A program made the translations under genes and the position numbers. The notes beneath the pieces were generated by a model. That model saw only the letters and a list, made by a program, of their open reading frames with translations. It had not been told where the DNA came from and ran no database searches. A stretch of DNA of 64,000 nt from positions 124,001 to 188,000 of the forward strand of contig JADCGL010000007.1 in assembly GCA_020248985.1 (NCBI GenBank), given 5' to 3'. Shown piece by piece: positions 38,068 through 47,475 of the stretch; the first letter of the stretch is position 1, and each line of letters opens with the position of its first letter. This stretch comes from Telmatospirillum sp. (GTDB lineage Bacteria > Pseudomonadota > Alphaproteobacteria > CACIAM-22H2).

Positions 38068-39207
38068 TCAGTTCCCCGCCTTCAAAGCGCGCGCGATCAC
38101 GAGGCGCTGGATGTCGCTCGTACCTTCGTAGATCTGGCACACGCGCACGTCGCGCCAAATACGCTCGACCGGAAAGTCGGACAAATAGCCGTAGCCGCCG
38201 AATGTCTGCAGGGCCGCCGAGCACACGCGCTCGGCCATTTCCGACGCAAAGAGCTTGGCCATCGCCGCCTCTTTGAGGCACGGCAGGCCGCGGTCGCGCA
38301 ATTCGGCGGCCGAGAGCGTGAGCAGGCGTGCGGCTTCGATCTCGGTCGCCATGTCGGCCAGGCGAAACTGCACGGCCTGATGCTCGAAGATCTTCTGGCC
38401 GAAGCTCTCGCGCTCCATCGCATAGGCCAACGCCGCTTCATAGGCCGATCGCGCCATGCCGACGGACTGGGCAGCAATGCCGATGCGCCCGCCTTCGAGA
38501 TTGGCAAGTGCGATGCGATAGCCAGCACCCTCTTCGCCCAACATCAGGTCGGGCGTGAGGCGCGCATTCTCGAGCACGATCTGCGCCGTGTCCGAACATT
38601 TCTGGCCGAGCTTCTCCTCGAGGCGCGCAACCTTCCAGCCCGGATTGTCGGTCGGCACCAGAAAGGCGCTGAGCCCCTTTTTTCCAGCGGCCGGATCGGT
38701 GACCGCGAACACGATCGCGACGTCGGCGGTCGCACCCGACGTGATGAACTGCTTGGCGCCGTCGAGCACCCAATGGTTGCCGTCGCGGCGCGCACGCGTC
38801 TTGATGGCCGAAGCGTCGGAGCCCGCCTGCGGCTCGGTGAGCGCGAAGGCCGCGAGCATCTTGCCGGCAGCGAGCGGCTTCAGAAACGTTTCTTTCTGCC
38901 ACGCCGTGCCGAATTTCAGGATCGGCATGCAGCCGACCGAATTGTGCACGCTCATGACGGTCGACACCGCCCCGTCGCCCGCCGCGATCTCTTCAAGCGC
39001 CAGCGCATAGGCGACATGGTCGGCCTCGGCACCGCCGTATTCGTCGGGCACCAGCATGCCCATGAATCCGAGATCGCCCATCTCGCGCACAAGATCCTTG
39101 GGAAAGAGTTTTTCTTTCTCGCGCGCGGCTGCCGTCGGCCACAGCCGCGCTTGCGCGAAATCGCGCGCGGCATCGCGGACCATGGTTTGGGTTTCGCTGA
39201 GCTGCAT
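38068..39207 (-). CDS. Acyl-CoA dehydrogenase (short/branched-chain type)
   Basis: 379 aa FAD-dependent dehydrogenase. Landmarks are AFALTEPQAGSDASAIKTRA (flavin/substrate site), AMERESFGQKIFEHQAVQ, TFGGYGYLSDFPVERIWRDV and the catalytic base Glu in VCQIYEGTSDIQ near the C-terminus, the position used by short-chain and butyryl-type enzymes. IVD instead places it mid-protein. It may act on isobutyryl-, 2-methylbutyryl- or butyryl-CoA; the operon context favours a branched-chain substrate. Confidence 0.92.
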   Translation of the reverse strand: MQLSETQTMVRDAARDFAQARLWPTAAAREKEKLFPKDLVREMGDLGFMGMLVPDEYGGAEADHVAYALALEEIAAGDGAVSTVMSVHNSVGCMPILKFGTAWQKETFLKPLAAGKMLAAFALTEPQAGSDASAIKTRARRDGNHWVLDGAKQFITSGATADVAIVFAVTDPAAGKKGLSAFLVPTDNPGWKVARLEEKLGQKCSDTAQIVLENARLTPDLMLGEEGAGYRIALANLEGGRIGIAAQSVGMARSAYEAALAYAMERESFGQKIFEHQAVQFRLADMATEIEAARLLTLSAAELRDRGLPCLKEAAMAKLFASEMAERVCSAALQTFGGYGYLSDFPVERIWRDVRVCQIYEGTSDIQRLVIARALKAGN

Positions 39208-39218
39208 GGGCCGCTTCC

Positions 39219-39893
39219 CTACCAGGCGATCTCGCTGCCGTCGTAATTGAAGAACTTGCCCGTGTCGCCGGGGCCGATGCCCGTGAGCACCTTCTTGAGG
39301 CCCGCTGCCGACTCTTCGACCGCGATCGCCGCCGACGGGCCGCCCATGTCGGTGCGCACCCAGCCCGGATGCAGCGACACGACGTTGATGCCGCGCGGGG
39401 CCAGCATGATCGCGAGGTTCTTGCCGAGCGCATTCAACGCCGCCTTCGAGGTGCGGTAGATCACGTTGTTGCCGCCCGCATCGGCGATCGAGCCCATGCG
39501 CGAGGACATCAACGCGATCGTGCGCATGTTCGAACGCGCCACCGGCTCGACCAACGCTTCGATGGCGCGCAACGGGGCGAACAGATTCGTCTGCATCACT
39601 TCGGCCCACGCCGCATAGTCGGTATTGCCGAGATTCCAGTCGCGCGGCCCGTAGATGCCGGCATTGCAGACGAGAATGTCGATGGTTTCCTTGGCGAGCC
39701 CCTTGCCCAACCGCGCCACCGACGCCGCATCGGTGACGTCGCACAGATAGACCTCGCCGCCGGCCGCTGAAATCGCCGAGCCCTTGGCCATCTCGCGCGA
39801 TGTGCCGATTGCGCGCCAACCGCCGGCCGAAAACTGCCGGATCAATTCAAGCCCGATCCCGCGCGAGGCTCCAGCAACTGCGATCGTCGGCAT
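39219..39893 (-). CDS. Short-chain dehydrogenase/reductase (SDR) family protein
   Basis: 224 aa NAD(P)-dependent oxidoreductase. It has the cofactor motif GASRGIGLE at the N-terminus, [14 protein letters not shown] (NAG motif), [12 protein letters not shown] with the catalytic Ser, and YRTSKAALN (YxxxK). The overall layout is that of the CsgA/carbonyl-reductase-like small SDRs. It lies between the acyl-CoA dehydrogenase (11 bases) and the RidA gene (1 base), so it is cotranscribed. Substrate unknown. Confidence 0.92.
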   Translation of the reverse strand: MPTIAVAGASRGIGLELIRQFSAGGWRAIGTSREMAKGSAISAAGGEVYLCDVTDAASVARLGKGLAKETIDILVCNAGIYGPRDWNLGNTDYAAWAEVMQTNLFAPLRAIEALVEPVARSNMRTIALMSSRMGSIADAGGNNVIYRTSKAALNALGKNLAIMLAPRGINVVSLHPGWVRTDMGGPSAAIAVEESAAGLKKVLTGIGPGDTGKFFNYDGSEIAW

Positions 39894-39894
39894 G

Positions 39895-40284
39895 CTACTT
39901 CCCCTGTTTTTTCGCGGTGACTTCGATTTCGATCTTCATGCGGCTATCGACGAACCCGGTCACGAGCGTGGTGTTGGCGGGCCGAATCTTCGCGAAGTGC
40001 CGCCCGACGATGGGGGCCACGGCCTTGAAGTCGGCGGCCGACGCCAAGAAGATGCGCACGCGCACGACCGAGGCGAGCGTTGTGCCCGCCTGCGCCAAAG
40101 CCGCTTTGATGTTCACGAAACACTGCTCGGTCTGCGCCACGATGCCGGGTGCTATCGCCATCTTGGCGTAGTCGAAACCCGTGGTGCCCGAGACGAATAC
40201 CCATCTGCCGTCCACGACGGCGCGCGAATAGCCGGCGAGTTTTTCGAAGCTCGAACCCGACGAAATCAATTTGCGTTTTGCCAT
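39895..40284 (-). CDS. RidA family protein in liu operon
   Basis: 129 aa from the ATG at 40284, which has GGAGG nine bases upstream. [20 protein letters not shown] and [20 protein letters not shown] are the RidA fold segments. Canonical RidA deaminates 2-aminoacrylate-type enamines, but the usual C-terminal Arg motif is not obvious here, so the reaction may differ. It directly follows ivd in transcription order (41 bases), which suggests removal of a reactive pathway by-product. Confidence 0.88.
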   Translation of the reverse strand: MAKRKLISSGSSFEKLAGYSRAVVDGRWVFVSGTTGFDYAKMAIAPGIVAQTEQCFVNIKAALAQAGTTLASVVRVRIFLASAADFKAVAPIVGRHFAKIRPANTTLVTGFVDSRMKIEIEVTAKKQGK

Positions 40285-40324
40285 GTTTTGCGGCGCCTCC
40301 GGTTTTGCCGACTGTAACCCAAAC

Positions 40325-41497
40325 TCAGGCGTTTTCGGCAAACAGCTCGCGCCCGATCAGCCAGCGCCTGATTTCCGAAGTACCCGCGCCGATTTCGTAG
40401 AGTTTGGCGTCGCGCAGCAGGCGGCCCGTCGGATAGTCGTTGATATAGCCGTTGCCGCCCAAAAGCTGGATCGCGTCGAGTGCGACTTGCGTGGCTTTTT
40501 CGGCCGCATAAAGGATGGCACCGGCCGCATCCTTGCGCGTCGTGCGGCCGCGGTCGCAGGCTTTGGCGACCATATAGACGTAGCTCTTGCACGCGTTTGT
40601 CGTCGTGTACATGTCGGCAAGCTTGCCCTGCACGAGCTGGAACTCGCCGATCGCCTGGCCGAATTGCTTGCGCGCATGCACATAGGGCAGCACGACGTCG
40701 AGGGCGGCCTGCATGATGCCGCAGGGGCCTGCGGCCAGCACCGCGCGCTCGTAATCGAGCCCGCTCATCAGCACATTCACGCCCTTGCCGACGGCACCGA
40801 GCAGGTTTTCTTCCGGCACTTCGCAATCCTGGAACACGAGCTCGCACGTGTTCGAGCCGCGCATGCCGAGCTTGTCGAGCTTCTGCGCGGTCGAAAAACC
40901 CTTCATGCCCTTCTCGATCAAGAAGGCCGAAATGCCGCGCGGACCCGCTGCGATGTCGGTCTTGGCGTAGACCACGAGCGTGTCGGCGTCGGGCCCGTTG
41001 GTGATCCACATTTTGTTGCCGTTCAGCACGAACCGGTCGCCCTTTTTGTCGGCGCGCAGCTTCATGCCGACGACGTCCGAGCCCGCCCCCGGCTCCGACA
41101 TCGCAAGCGCACCGACATGCTCGCCCGAAATGAGTTTGGGCAGATACTTGGCCTTCTGTGCGGCATTGCCGTTGCGCGCGATCTGGTTCACGCACAGATT
41201 GGAATGCGCCCCGTAGGAGAGGCCCACCGACGCCGAAGCGCGGCTCAATTCCTCGACCGCCACGCAGTGGGCGAGATAGCCCATCCCGGCCCCGCCATAT
41301 TCCTCGGAAACGGTAATGCCGAGCAGGCCCAAATCGCCGAATTTGCGCCACAGATCCATCGGGAATTCGTTGGTGGCGTCGATCGCGGCGGCGCGCGGCG
41401 CGATCTCGTCGGCGGCAAAGCGCGCCACCTGCTCGCGCAGGGCGTCGATGTCGGGCCCCAGATCGAAATCGAACGGAGCGGGCGCGTTTCCAGCCAT
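40325..41497 (-). CDS. liuA: Isovaleryl-CoA dehydrogenase
   Basis: 390 aa. First committed step of leucine catabolism, isovaleryl-CoA to 3-methylcrotonyl-CoA. Seen are [40 protein letters not shown], and the IVD-type catalytic Glu in [13 protein letters not shown] (mid-protein, unlike other acyl-CoA dehydrogenases). [20 protein letters not shown] and [19 protein letters not shown] close the C-terminus. It leads the catabolic part of the operon, 14 bases after the thioesterase stop. Confidence 0.96.
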   Translation of the reverse strand: MAGNAPAPFDFDLGPDIDALREQVARFAADEIAPRAAAIDATNEFPMDLWRKFGDLGLLGITVSEEYGGAGMGYLAHCVAVEELSRASASVGLSYGAHSNLCVNQIARNGNAAQKAKYLPKLISGEHVGALAMSEPGAGSDVVGMKLRADKKGDRFVLNGNKMWITNGPDADTLVVYAKTDIAAGPRGISAFLIEKGMKGFSTAQKLDKLGMRGSNTCELVFQDCEVPEENLLGAVGKGVNVLMSGLDYERAVLAAGPCGIMQAALDVVLPYVHARKQFGQAIGEFQLVQGKLADMYTTTNACKSYVYMVAKACDRGRTTRKDAAGAILYAAEKATQVALDAIQLLGGNGYINDYPTGRLLRDAKLYEIGAGTSEIRRWLIGRELFAENA

Positions 41498-41511
41498 CGT
41501 ATCTCTCCCCT

Positions 41512-41976
41512 TTAGACCTGAATATCGTCGCTCTTGCCGGCGACCGTCAGCAGCGTTTGCGTCATCAGCGCGCAATGGCGTTCGCGCCCCTCTTTGATCG
41601 AATAGACGTCGACCTGGCAGACGACGAGCGTGCGCCCGGGCTTGACCACGCGCCCGCGCGCCACGATACGCGCCCCGTCGGCCGGATTCATCAGATTCAT
41701 CTTGTACTCGACCGTCAGCACGGTCGCGCCCGCCGGCATCATCGAGAAGCCGGCATAGCCGCCGGCCGAATCCGCGATCATGCCGATCACGCCGCCATGC
41801 ACGTAGCCGTGCTGCTGCTGCACGGCCGGCGTGCGGTCGATTTCGATATCGACTTCGCCGGGGGCAACATGCGCAAGCCGCGCGCCGATCGTGGCCATGG
41901 CCCCTTGGCGCGCGAAACTGTCGCGGACTTTGGCTTCCCAATTGGGATCGGCGGGGGCGGCGGGCGCGTTTTTCAT
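41512..41976 (-). CDS. PaaI-type hotdog-fold thioesterase
   Basis: 154 aa from the ATG at 41976 with AGAGG upstream; an ATG at 42006 would overlap the operator and is less likely. The catalytic segment is [20 protein letters not shown], followed by [20 protein letters not shown], typical of PaaI/YbaW-like acyl-CoA thioesterases. It probably hydrolyses stalled acyl-CoAs to free CoA. It is the first gene of the liu operon and is divergent from the TetR gene. Confidence 0.9.
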   Translation of the reverse strand: MKNAPAAPADPNWEAKVRDSFARQGAMATIGARLAHVAPGEVDIEIDRTPAVQQQHGYVHGGVIGMIADSAGGYAGFSMMPAGATVLTVEYKMNLMNPADGARIVARGRVVKPGRTLVVCQVDVYSIKEGRERHCALMTQTLLTVAGKSDDIQV

Positions 41977-42002
41977 GGGCGGCCTCTTGCTGGCGTGCGT
42001 CA

Positions 42003-42020
42003 CCATACGCTAACGTATGG
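42003..42020. promoter_or_regulatory. Palindromic operator between liu operon and TetR gene
   Basis: CCATACG-CTAA-CGTATGG: perfect 7-bp arms with a 4-bp spacer, centred between the divergent starts (41976 and 42022) and ending just before the TetR ATG. Size and symmetry suit a TetR-family dimer, so binding would block both the operon and the regulator's own gene. Confidence 0.7.
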
Positions 42021-42021
42021 T

Positions 42022-42603
42022 ATGGCAATTCCCCTGTCAACGCGCCCCCCGGCCGGATCAAAGCGCCTCGACGCCGCCGCCTGGATCGCCGCTGCTCTCG
42101 AAGCGTTGGCAGCCGAGGGCATGGCAGGCGTGCGCGTCGAGCGGCTGGCAGCATCGCTCGGCGTGACCAAGGGCAGTTTCTACTGGCATTTCAAGGATCG
42201 CGAAGCGCTGGTCGCGGCCCTGCTGGAACGCTGGGCGGCGGGTCGCATTGCGGCGATCGCAGAGCAGACGCGCGACCACGGCACGCCGGCCGACGCGCGC
42301 AAGGCCTTGCTGGCCCTGCTCGACATCTATGCGCGCACGCCGAACCGCAAGGGGCTGGCGGTCGAGCTTGCGATCCGCGGCCTCGCGCCCGGCCATGCGA
42401 CGGCAAAACGCGCGGTCGCCCATGTGGATGCAGCCCGGCTTGCGAAAGTCGGCGCGTTGTTCGCGCAGCTCGGCAAAACGACGGCCGAGGCCGATGCGCG
42501 CGCCTTGCTGTTCTACGCGTTCCTATTCGGCCAAAGCCTGATGGGCGGCGGCAAAAGGCTGGCAGCAGCCAAACGCGCGGCCGCCAAAATCGTCGCCGAC
42601 TAG
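42022..42603 (+). CDS. TetR family transcriptional regulator
   Basis: 193 aa. N-terminal helix-turn-helix: [19 protein letters not shown], then [20 protein letters not shown] with the family-typical [11 protein letters not shown] recognition helix. The C-terminal ligand domain contains [20 protein letters not shown]. Its start abuts the palindromic operator, implying autoregulation and control of the divergent liu operon. An acyl-CoA ligand is expected from context. Its stop overlaps that of the convergent transporter. Confidence 0.92.
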   Translation: MAIPLSTRPPAGSKRLDAAAWIAAALEALAAEGMAGVRVERLAASLGVTKGSFYWHFKDREALVAALLERWAAGRIAAIAEQTRDHGTPADARKALLALLDIYARTPNRKGLAVELAIRGLAPGHATAKRAVAHVDAARLAKVGALFAQLGKTTAEADARALLFYAFLFGQSLMGGGKRLAAAKRAAAKIVAD

Positions 42604-43514
42604 GCGCGCGGAGCTTGGCGCGCCGTCGCAAGCCACAGGCCGGGCAGCATCAGCCCGAGCCCGACGAGGTGGAAGTCCGCAAGCTGTTCGCCGAGCAGCG
42701 CCCAGGCGAGACCCGCCCCGTAGAGCGGGATCAGATACATGACGAGGCTCGCGCGCGACGGCCCGAGCCGTGCCACGATGACCGAATAGCAGAGATACGA
42801 GCCGATGCCGGGCACGAGGGCCACGAACAGGAACGTCGCCAAGGTTTTTGCGTCGAACGAAGGGGCAGCGACCAAGAGAGATTCGGCCGCATAGAACGGC
42901 AGATTGACGGCAACCCCGCCCGCGACGATCGCGGCCAAGCGCGCGGTCGCGTCGAACCCGGTCGGCGTGTGTTTGAGCGCCACCGAATAGACCGCCCAGG
43001 CCAGCATCGCGAGCACGATCAGAAGATCGCCCGCGACGAACTGCATCCGCACGAAATTGCCGACATCGCCGCGCCCGACGATCCACAGCGTGCCGCACAG
43101 GCACACGGCGATGCCCGCCGCCTGGCGCCACGACACGGCATCGCCGTGCCGGCCCCAGGCCAGCAGCACGATCACGACCGGCGAGGCCGCGTAGATGAGG
43201 CCGATATTGGTGGCCGTGGTCGTGACGCCCGCGAGATACACAGGTGCTCCGCACACGCCCATGCCGAGAAAGCCGAGCCACAGATAGCTCCGCCATCGGC
43301 GCCTGATCTCGTCGCGGCCGCGCCACAAGGCGGTCGCCGCGAAGGGCAGCAGCAACGCAAACGTGAAACTCCAGCGCCAGAAGGCAAGCGCCACCGGCGG
43401 AATGGCGCCTGCATTCCAGCGCGCAACCAGCATGTTCGAAGCGAAGAAGGCGGGAACCAGAAAGAACAGCGCCCACGCGAAACGCCGACTTGCGAAAACT
43501 GCGGAAATGGCCAT
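42600..43514 (-). CDS. EamA/DMT-family transporter
   Basis: 304 aa with about ten transmembrane helices in two EamA repeats (ALFFLVPAFFASNMLVARWN first; FVALVPGIGSYLCYSVIVAR in the second). Conserved drug/metabolite exporter features are PPVALAFWRWSFTFALLLPF and SRASLVMYLIPLYGAGLAW. The substrate cannot be read from sequence; amino acid or metabolite efflux is typical. ATG 43514 is used. A GTG at 43553 would add 13 residues; neither has a good ribosome-binding site. Confidence 0.88.
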   Translation of the reverse strand: MAISAVFASRRFAWALFFLVPAFFASNMLVARWNAGAIPPVALAFWRWSFTFALLLPFAATALWRGRDEIRRRWRSYLWLGFLGMGVCGAPVYLAGVTTTATNIGLIYAASPVVIVLLAWGRHGDAVSWRQAAGIAVCLCGTLWIVGRGDVGNFVRMQFVAGDLLIVLAMLAWAVYSVALKHTPTGFDATARLAAIVAGGVAVNLPFYAAESLLVAAPSFDAKTLATFLFVALVPGIGSYLCYSVIVARLGPSRASLVMYLIPLYGAGLAWALLGEQLADFHLVGLGLMLPGLWLATARQAPRA

Positions 43515-43586
43515 GCTGGCCGCGTCGATACAGGCCCTGCCCGCTTTTGTCACGCGTTAAACCCGCGCTATACAAGGAGCCCTACC

Positions 43587-43892
43587 ATGCTGTTCATGGT
43601 CGTCGAACGCTTCAAGGACCAGGACCCGATCCCGGTCTATGCCCAGGTCGAAGCGTCGGGCCGCCGCCTGCCGCCGGGCCTCACCTACCACGCAAGCTGG
43701 ATCGAACCGAATTTCGACCGCTGTTTCCAGCTGATGGAGTGCGACGACGCCACGCTTCTGCAGCAATGGGTGCTGTCGTGGCGCGGCACGGGCGTGTCGT
43801 TCGAGATCGTGCCCGTGGTGCCGAGCATCGCCACGCGCCAGACCGTGGCGCCGTTCCTCGCCGCGGCGAAAAAGAAGCGCAAGAAACGCTGA
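43587..43892 (+). CDS. DUF3303 family protein
   Basis: 101 aa. MLFMVVERFKDQDPIPVYAQ, RLPPGLTYHASWIEPNFDRC and FQLMECDDATLLQQWVLSW are the hallmarks of this small ferredoxin-like (dimeric alpha/beta barrel) family. The C-terminus is lysine-rich (KKKRKKR). AAGGAG at 43574-43579 supports the start. Function unknown. It is divergent from the transporter and convergent with the Fur-box-linked pair. Confidence 0.88.
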   Translation: MLFMVVERFKDQDPIPVYAQVEASGRRLPPGLTYHASWIEPNFDRCFQLMECDDATLLQQWVLSWRGTGVSFEIVPVVPSIATRQTVAPFLAAAKKKRKKR

Positions 43893-43896
43893 AGCG

Positions 43897-44319
43897 TCAG
43901 GCAGGGCGCGCGAACGACGCCGCAACCTCCTCGAGCGCTGCGCGCAGATCGGCGCGTGCCGCAGCGCGCGCCAGCCACAGCAGATGCGCCTCGCATCGCG
44001 TCGCCTCGCCGCGGCAAGCGGCGCTCAAGGCCGCCAGCAGCGAAGCCTCGTGCGCGGTCGGTGCGGCCGATGCGTCGCCGCCCAATTGCAGGGGACGGCG
44101 CGCCGCTGCGCGCAGCACCGACAAAAGGCGCGCGAGCGCGCAGACGATGTCGAATGCCGCCGCCTCGTTCCATTCGCGCTGCCAGAACGTATGCACGTCC
44201 CAGTCGCCGCCGGGCTCGGCATCGATGCGGCGCAGCGACCACAGCAGCCACGCCGCGCACGGTTCGCCCGGCTTTGCGGCGCGGCGCAGCTCGGCGAAGA
44301 CAGGCTCGACGGCGCTCAA
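43897..44319 (-). CDS. Unknown protein, second gene of Fur-box-linked pair
   Basis: 140 aa from a TTG at 44319 that overlaps the upstream TGA (TTGA). No in-frame ATG lies near the start, and the frame's sequence upstream is a shadow of the partner gene. It is helical and rich in Ala/Arg with repeated Trp (AAWLLWSLRRIDAEPGGDWD, HTFWQREWNEAAAFDIV). It has a few cysteines (CAAW, CALA, CRGEATRCEA) but no arranged metal site. No family recognised. Translational coupling ties it to the upstream unknown gene. Confidence 0.65.
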   Translation of the reverse strand: MSAVEPVFAELRRAAKPGEPCAAWLLWSLRRIDAEPGGDWDVHTFWQREWNEAAAFDIVCALARLLSVLRAAARRPLQLGGDASAAPTAHEASLLAALSAACRGEATRCEAHLLWLARAAARADLRAALEEVAASFARPA

Positions 44320-44840
44320 TTGAGACCGCCCGCGATCGAAAGACGCATCCAACCATGCGCGGCTTGCGTGGGTGCCCGCCAGCCGAGCTTGGCGGTGTCG
44401 AGTGCGACCCCCGCTGCCGCCGCGAATTGGGCGGCGATGCGCGCGGCTGCCGGCGGCAGGAATTCGACCGTGAGGCGCCGCGCGGCGGCGGCCCCGAAAT
44501 GCGCGCCGTCCGCGCAGGCTTCGAGCAGCATGGCCTCGTCGGCCGACAGCGACGGGCAGGCCGGGCAGCGCACATCGAGCGGACGCAAGGCGGCCGCCCC
44601 CAACGCCACCACCAGCGCATCGATCGCGCGCGCCGCCGTCAACACGCCATTCGCGGCAAAGGCGTCGAAGAAGCGGTTGTCGGCCGGCACGCGGGCGCGC
44701 AGCAGATCCGCGCGATAGCGCAGGCCCCACAGCGCCAGCCAAGCACCCGGCGCCAATTCGGCCGTGTCGATGCCGGGATCGCTGTGGTCCGTTGCCGCCG
44801 CAAGATCTTCGAATTGTCCCAAATGCCCGGCCTTCGCCAT
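44316..44840 (-). CDS. Unknown protein, first gene of Fur-box-linked pair
   Basis: 174 aa from the ATG at 44840, preceded by GGAAGGGGGCAGGG; an ATG at 44858 would add six residues. It is soluble, Ala-rich and helical, with a CPAC pair in VRCPACPSLSADEAMLLEAC and one further cysteine. I do not recognise it. A near-perfect Fur-box palindrome lies 60 bases upstream, so it is probably induced by iron limitation together with the coupled downstream gene. Composition matches the genome, so it is not obviously foreign. Confidence 0.72.
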   Translation of the reverse strand: MAKAGHLGQFEDLAAATDHSDPGIDTAELAPGAWLALWGLRYRADLLRARVPADNRFFDAFAANGVLTAARAIDALVVALGAAALRPLDVRCPACPSLSADEAMLLEACADGAHFGAAAARRLTVEFLPPAAARIAAQFAAAAGVALDTAKLGWRAPTQAAHGWMRLSIAGGLN

Positions 44841-44899
44841 TGCCCTGCCCCCTTCCATAAATGCGATGCAGAAGCAGACTAGCGCGAATTGCCCTTAAA

Positions 44900-44920
44900 T
44901 GCGAATCATTCTCATTCGCA
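44900..44920. promoter_or_regulatory. Fur box
   Basis: TGCGAAT-CATTCTC-ATTCGCA. On the minus strand it reads TGCGAATGAGAATGATTCGCA, containing the AATGAGAATGATT pattern of Fur-type iron boxes, with perfect 7-bp outer arms. It lies between the maeB stop and the start of the unknown gene pair, on the side expected for the pair's promoter. Confidence 0.75.
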
Positions 44921-44965
44921 CGACCTAAAAAGGGCCAAGTCGCTGGCAGATCGGGGAAATTTCTT

Positions 44966-47245
44966 TCAGCGTTGGTGTCTTGCCTGAGCGTCGACGACGC
45001 AGAAGGCGGCCAGATTGACGATGCCGCGCACCGTGGCCGAGTTGTCGAGCACATGGGCGGCGTGGGCAATGCCGAGCAGGATCGGCCCCACCTTTTGCGC
45101 CCCACCCAATTCCTTCATCAGCGAAAACGCGATGTTGGCGGCATCGAGCGTGGGCATGACCAAGAGATTGGCCGCCCCCTCGAGGCGCGTTTCCATGACG
45201 CTCTGGCTGCGGATCTGCGGGCTCAAGGCCGCCTCGGCGGTCATTTCGCCGTCGACCTCGAGATAGGGTGCCGACGCCTGGATGCGCTCGAGGGCCAAGC
45301 GCATCTTGCGCGCACTCTTGGAGCCGCTCGAGCCGAAATTGGAATGCGACAGCAACGCGGCCTTCGGCTTGATGCCGAAGAGTTTGACGACGTCGGCCGC
45401 GCGCACGGTCATGTCGGCGATCTGGTTGGGCGTGGGATCGTTCGTCACGTGCGTGTCGCACATGAAGACGGTGCCGCGCGGATGCACGAGCGCGGACAAA
45501 GCCGCCGGCACTTCCGTGCCCGCTTCGAGGCCCAGAATATCGACGATGTCCTGCAAGGCGCGCGTATAGCGCCCGATCAGGCCGCAGATCATGCCGTCGG
45601 CGTCGCCCTGGCGCACGGCCAAGGCCGCGAGCACCGTGTTGCGCGTTCGCACCATCGTGCGCGCGGCGTCGGGCGTGATGCCCTGGCGGCCCATGATCTG
45701 GTGGTAGAGCTGCCAGTCGCGCGCGTAGTTCGGCACGTCTTCGGGATTGAGCAGCTTGAAGTCGCGGTCGATCTCGATGCGAAGCCCGAGTTTCTCAAGC
45801 CGCTTGCGGATCGTCTCGCGCCGCCCGACTAGGATGGGCTGGCACAATTCTTCGTCGATCAGCGTCTGGGCCGCGCGCAGCACGCGCTCGTCCTCGCCGT
45901 CGGCGAACACGATGCGCTGCTTGGCGGCGCGCGCGCGCTCGAAGATCGGCTTCATCACGAAGCCCGAGCGATAGACGAACTGCGACAGCTGGTCGTGGTA
46001 CGCGTCGAAATCCTTTATGGGCCGCGTGGCCACGCCCGATTCCATGGCCGCGCGCGCAACGGCCGGCGCGATCTCGGTGATGAGGCGCGGATCGAAGGGC
46101 TTGGGGATCAGATTGTCGCGCCCGAAAGCCGGCGGCTCGCCCCCGTAGGCCGCCACGACGATGTCGGACGGTTCCTGCATGGCAAGATCGGCGATGGCGC
46201 GCACGGCCGCGACCTTCATCGCTTCGTTGATGGTGCGCGCACCGACGTCGAGCGCACCCCGGAAGATGAAGGGGAAGCACAGGACATTGTTGACCTGATT
46301 AGGATAGTCCGAGCGCCCCGTGGCCACGATCGCGTCGGGCCGCACGGCCTTCACCTCTTCGGGCAGGATTTCGGGCGTGGGGTTCGCAAGGGCGAGAATG
46401 AGCGGCGCCTTGCCCATCTTCGCCACCATGGCGGGCTTCAGCACGCGCGGCGCAGAGAGCCCCAAAAACACGTCGGCGTCGCCGATCACGTCGTCGAGCG
46501 TGCGCGCATTGGTGTCGCGCGCATAGCGCGCCTTGCGCGGATCCATCTGCTCGACGCGACCCTTGTAGACCACGCCCGCAATGTCGGTGACCCAGATGTT
46601 TTCGGTCGGCACGCCGAGATCGACGAGCAGATCGAGGCACGCGATGGCGGCAGCCCCCGCCCCCGACGTGACGAGCTTGATCTTGTCGAGAGGTTTGCCG
46701 ACCACACGCAGGCCGTTCAAGATCGCGGCACCGACGATGATGGCCGTGCCGTGCTGGTCGTCGTGAAACACCGGAATGTTGAGCCGCTTGCGCAGCTTCG
46801 CCTCGATCTCGAAACATTCGGGCGCTTTAATGTCCTCGAGATTGATGCCGCCGAAGGTGGGCTCGAGTGCGGCCACGATCTCGACGAATTTGTCGGGATC
46901 GCGCTCGTCGATCTCGAGATCGAACACGTCGATGCCGGCGAACTTCTTGAACAGCACCGCCTTGCCTTCCATCACGGGCTTGGACGCAAGCGGACCGATG
47001 GCGCCCAATCCCAGCACGGCCGTGCCGTTGGTGATCACGGCCACGAGATTGGCGCGGCTGGTGACGGTGGCGGCTTCGGCCGGATCGGCGACGATGGCTT
47101 CGCACGCGGCAGCGACGCCCGGCGAATAAGCGAGGGCGAGATCGTGCTGGTTGGCAAGCGGCTTGGTCGCGACGATCGCGAGTTTGCCGGGCGTGGGCAG
47201 GCGGTGATATTCGAGCGCTGCTTCGCGCAGCTTGTCGTCGGCCAT
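44966..47245 (-). CDS. maeB: NADP-dependent malic enzyme (MaeB type, with phosphotransacetylase-like domain)
   Basis: 759 aa. Oxidative decarboxylation of malate to pyruvate with NADPH production. N-terminal malic domain ([52 protein letters not shown]), NAD(P) domain with [20 protein letters not shown], and a C-terminal PTA-like domain from about residue 430 ([20 protein letters not shown]) that is regulatory in MaeB proteins. Length is that of the hybrid enzyme. ATG 47245 is used; upstream in-frame sequence runs into the tRNA. Confidence 0.96.
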   Translation of the reverse strand: MADDKLREAALEYHRLPTPGKLAIVATKPLANQHDLALAYSPGVAAACEAIVADPAEAATVTSRANLVAVITNGTAVLGLGAIGPLASKPVMEGKAVLFKKFAGIDVFDLEIDERDPDKFVEIVAALEPTFGGINLEDIKAPECFEIEAKLRKRLNIPVFHDDQHGTAIIVGAAILNGLRVVGKPLDKIKLVTSGAGAAAIACLDLLVDLGVPTENIWVTDIAGVVYKGRVEQMDPRKARYARDTNARTLDDVIGDADVFLGLSAPRVLKPAMVAKMGKAPLILALANPTPEILPEEVKAVRPDAIVATGRSDYPNQVNNVLCFPFIFRGALDVGARTINEAMKVAAVRAIADLAMQEPSDIVVAAYGGEPPAFGRDNLIPKPFDPRLITEIAPAVARAAMESGVATRPIKDFDAYHDQLSQFVYRSGFVMKPIFERARAAKQRIVFADGEDERVLRAAQTLIDEELCQPILVGRRETIRKRLEKLGLRIEIDRDFKLLNPEDVPNYARDWQLYHQIMGRQGITPDAARTMVRTRNTVLAALAVRQGDADGMICGLIGRYTRALQDIVDILGLEAGTEVPAALSALVHPRGTVFMCDTHVTNDPTPNQIADMTVRAADVVKLFGIKPKAALLSHSNFGSSGSKSARKMRLALERIQASAPYLEVDGEMTAEAALSPQIRSQSVMETRLEGAANLLVMPTLDAANIAFSLMKELGGAQKVGPILLGIAHAAHVLDNSATVRGIVNLAAFCVVDAQARHQR

Positions 47246-47281
47246 CGCGCGGGGCTCGCCTTCAGGTTCAAGGAGGAGAAA

Positions 47282-47367
47282 TGGTGCGGCCGAGAAGACT
47301 CGAACTTCCACGACCTTTCGGCCACCAGCACCTCAAGCTGGCGCGTCTACCGTTCCGCCACGGCCGC
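47282..47367 (-). tRNA. tRNA-Leu (anticodon GAG)
   Basis: On the minus strand an 86-base cloverleaf begins GCGGCCG and ends CGGCCGC-A-CCA, giving a perfect 7-bp acceptor stem, with CCA encoded. The anticodon stem CCAGC/GCTGG encloses TTGAGGT, anticodon GAG, reading CUC/CUU codons. A long variable arm (about TGGCCGAAAGGTCG) marks a class II tRNA, and AGTTCGAGTCTT is the T-arm region. It lies upstream of maeB in the same direction, 36 bases from its start. Confidence 0.95.
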
Positions 47368-47475
47368 ACTTTCTGTCTCCCCCGCAAGGCCCCGGACAAG
47401 GGCTTGCAAAGGAACGGGACGCAGGCGATACCAAATCGGCGGGGCTTATGCAAGTTTCCCCGCCGGAGCCCCTTA

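Noticed and set aside
40271-41515. Long open frame antisense to isovaleryl-CoA dehydrogenase
   Set aside because: Shadow of the acyl-CoA dehydrogenase codons; no independent evidence of expression.
42003-42006. ATG at 42006 as start of the thioesterase
   Set aside because: It lies within the operator palindrome and lacks a ribosome-binding site; the ATG at 41976 has AGAGG at proper distance and fits family length.
47384-47407. GCAAGGCCC/GGGCTTGC hairpin between tRNA-Leu and lipB
   Set aside because: It needs a bulge, has no U-run and lies upstream of both genes, so a terminator or riboswitch call is not supported.
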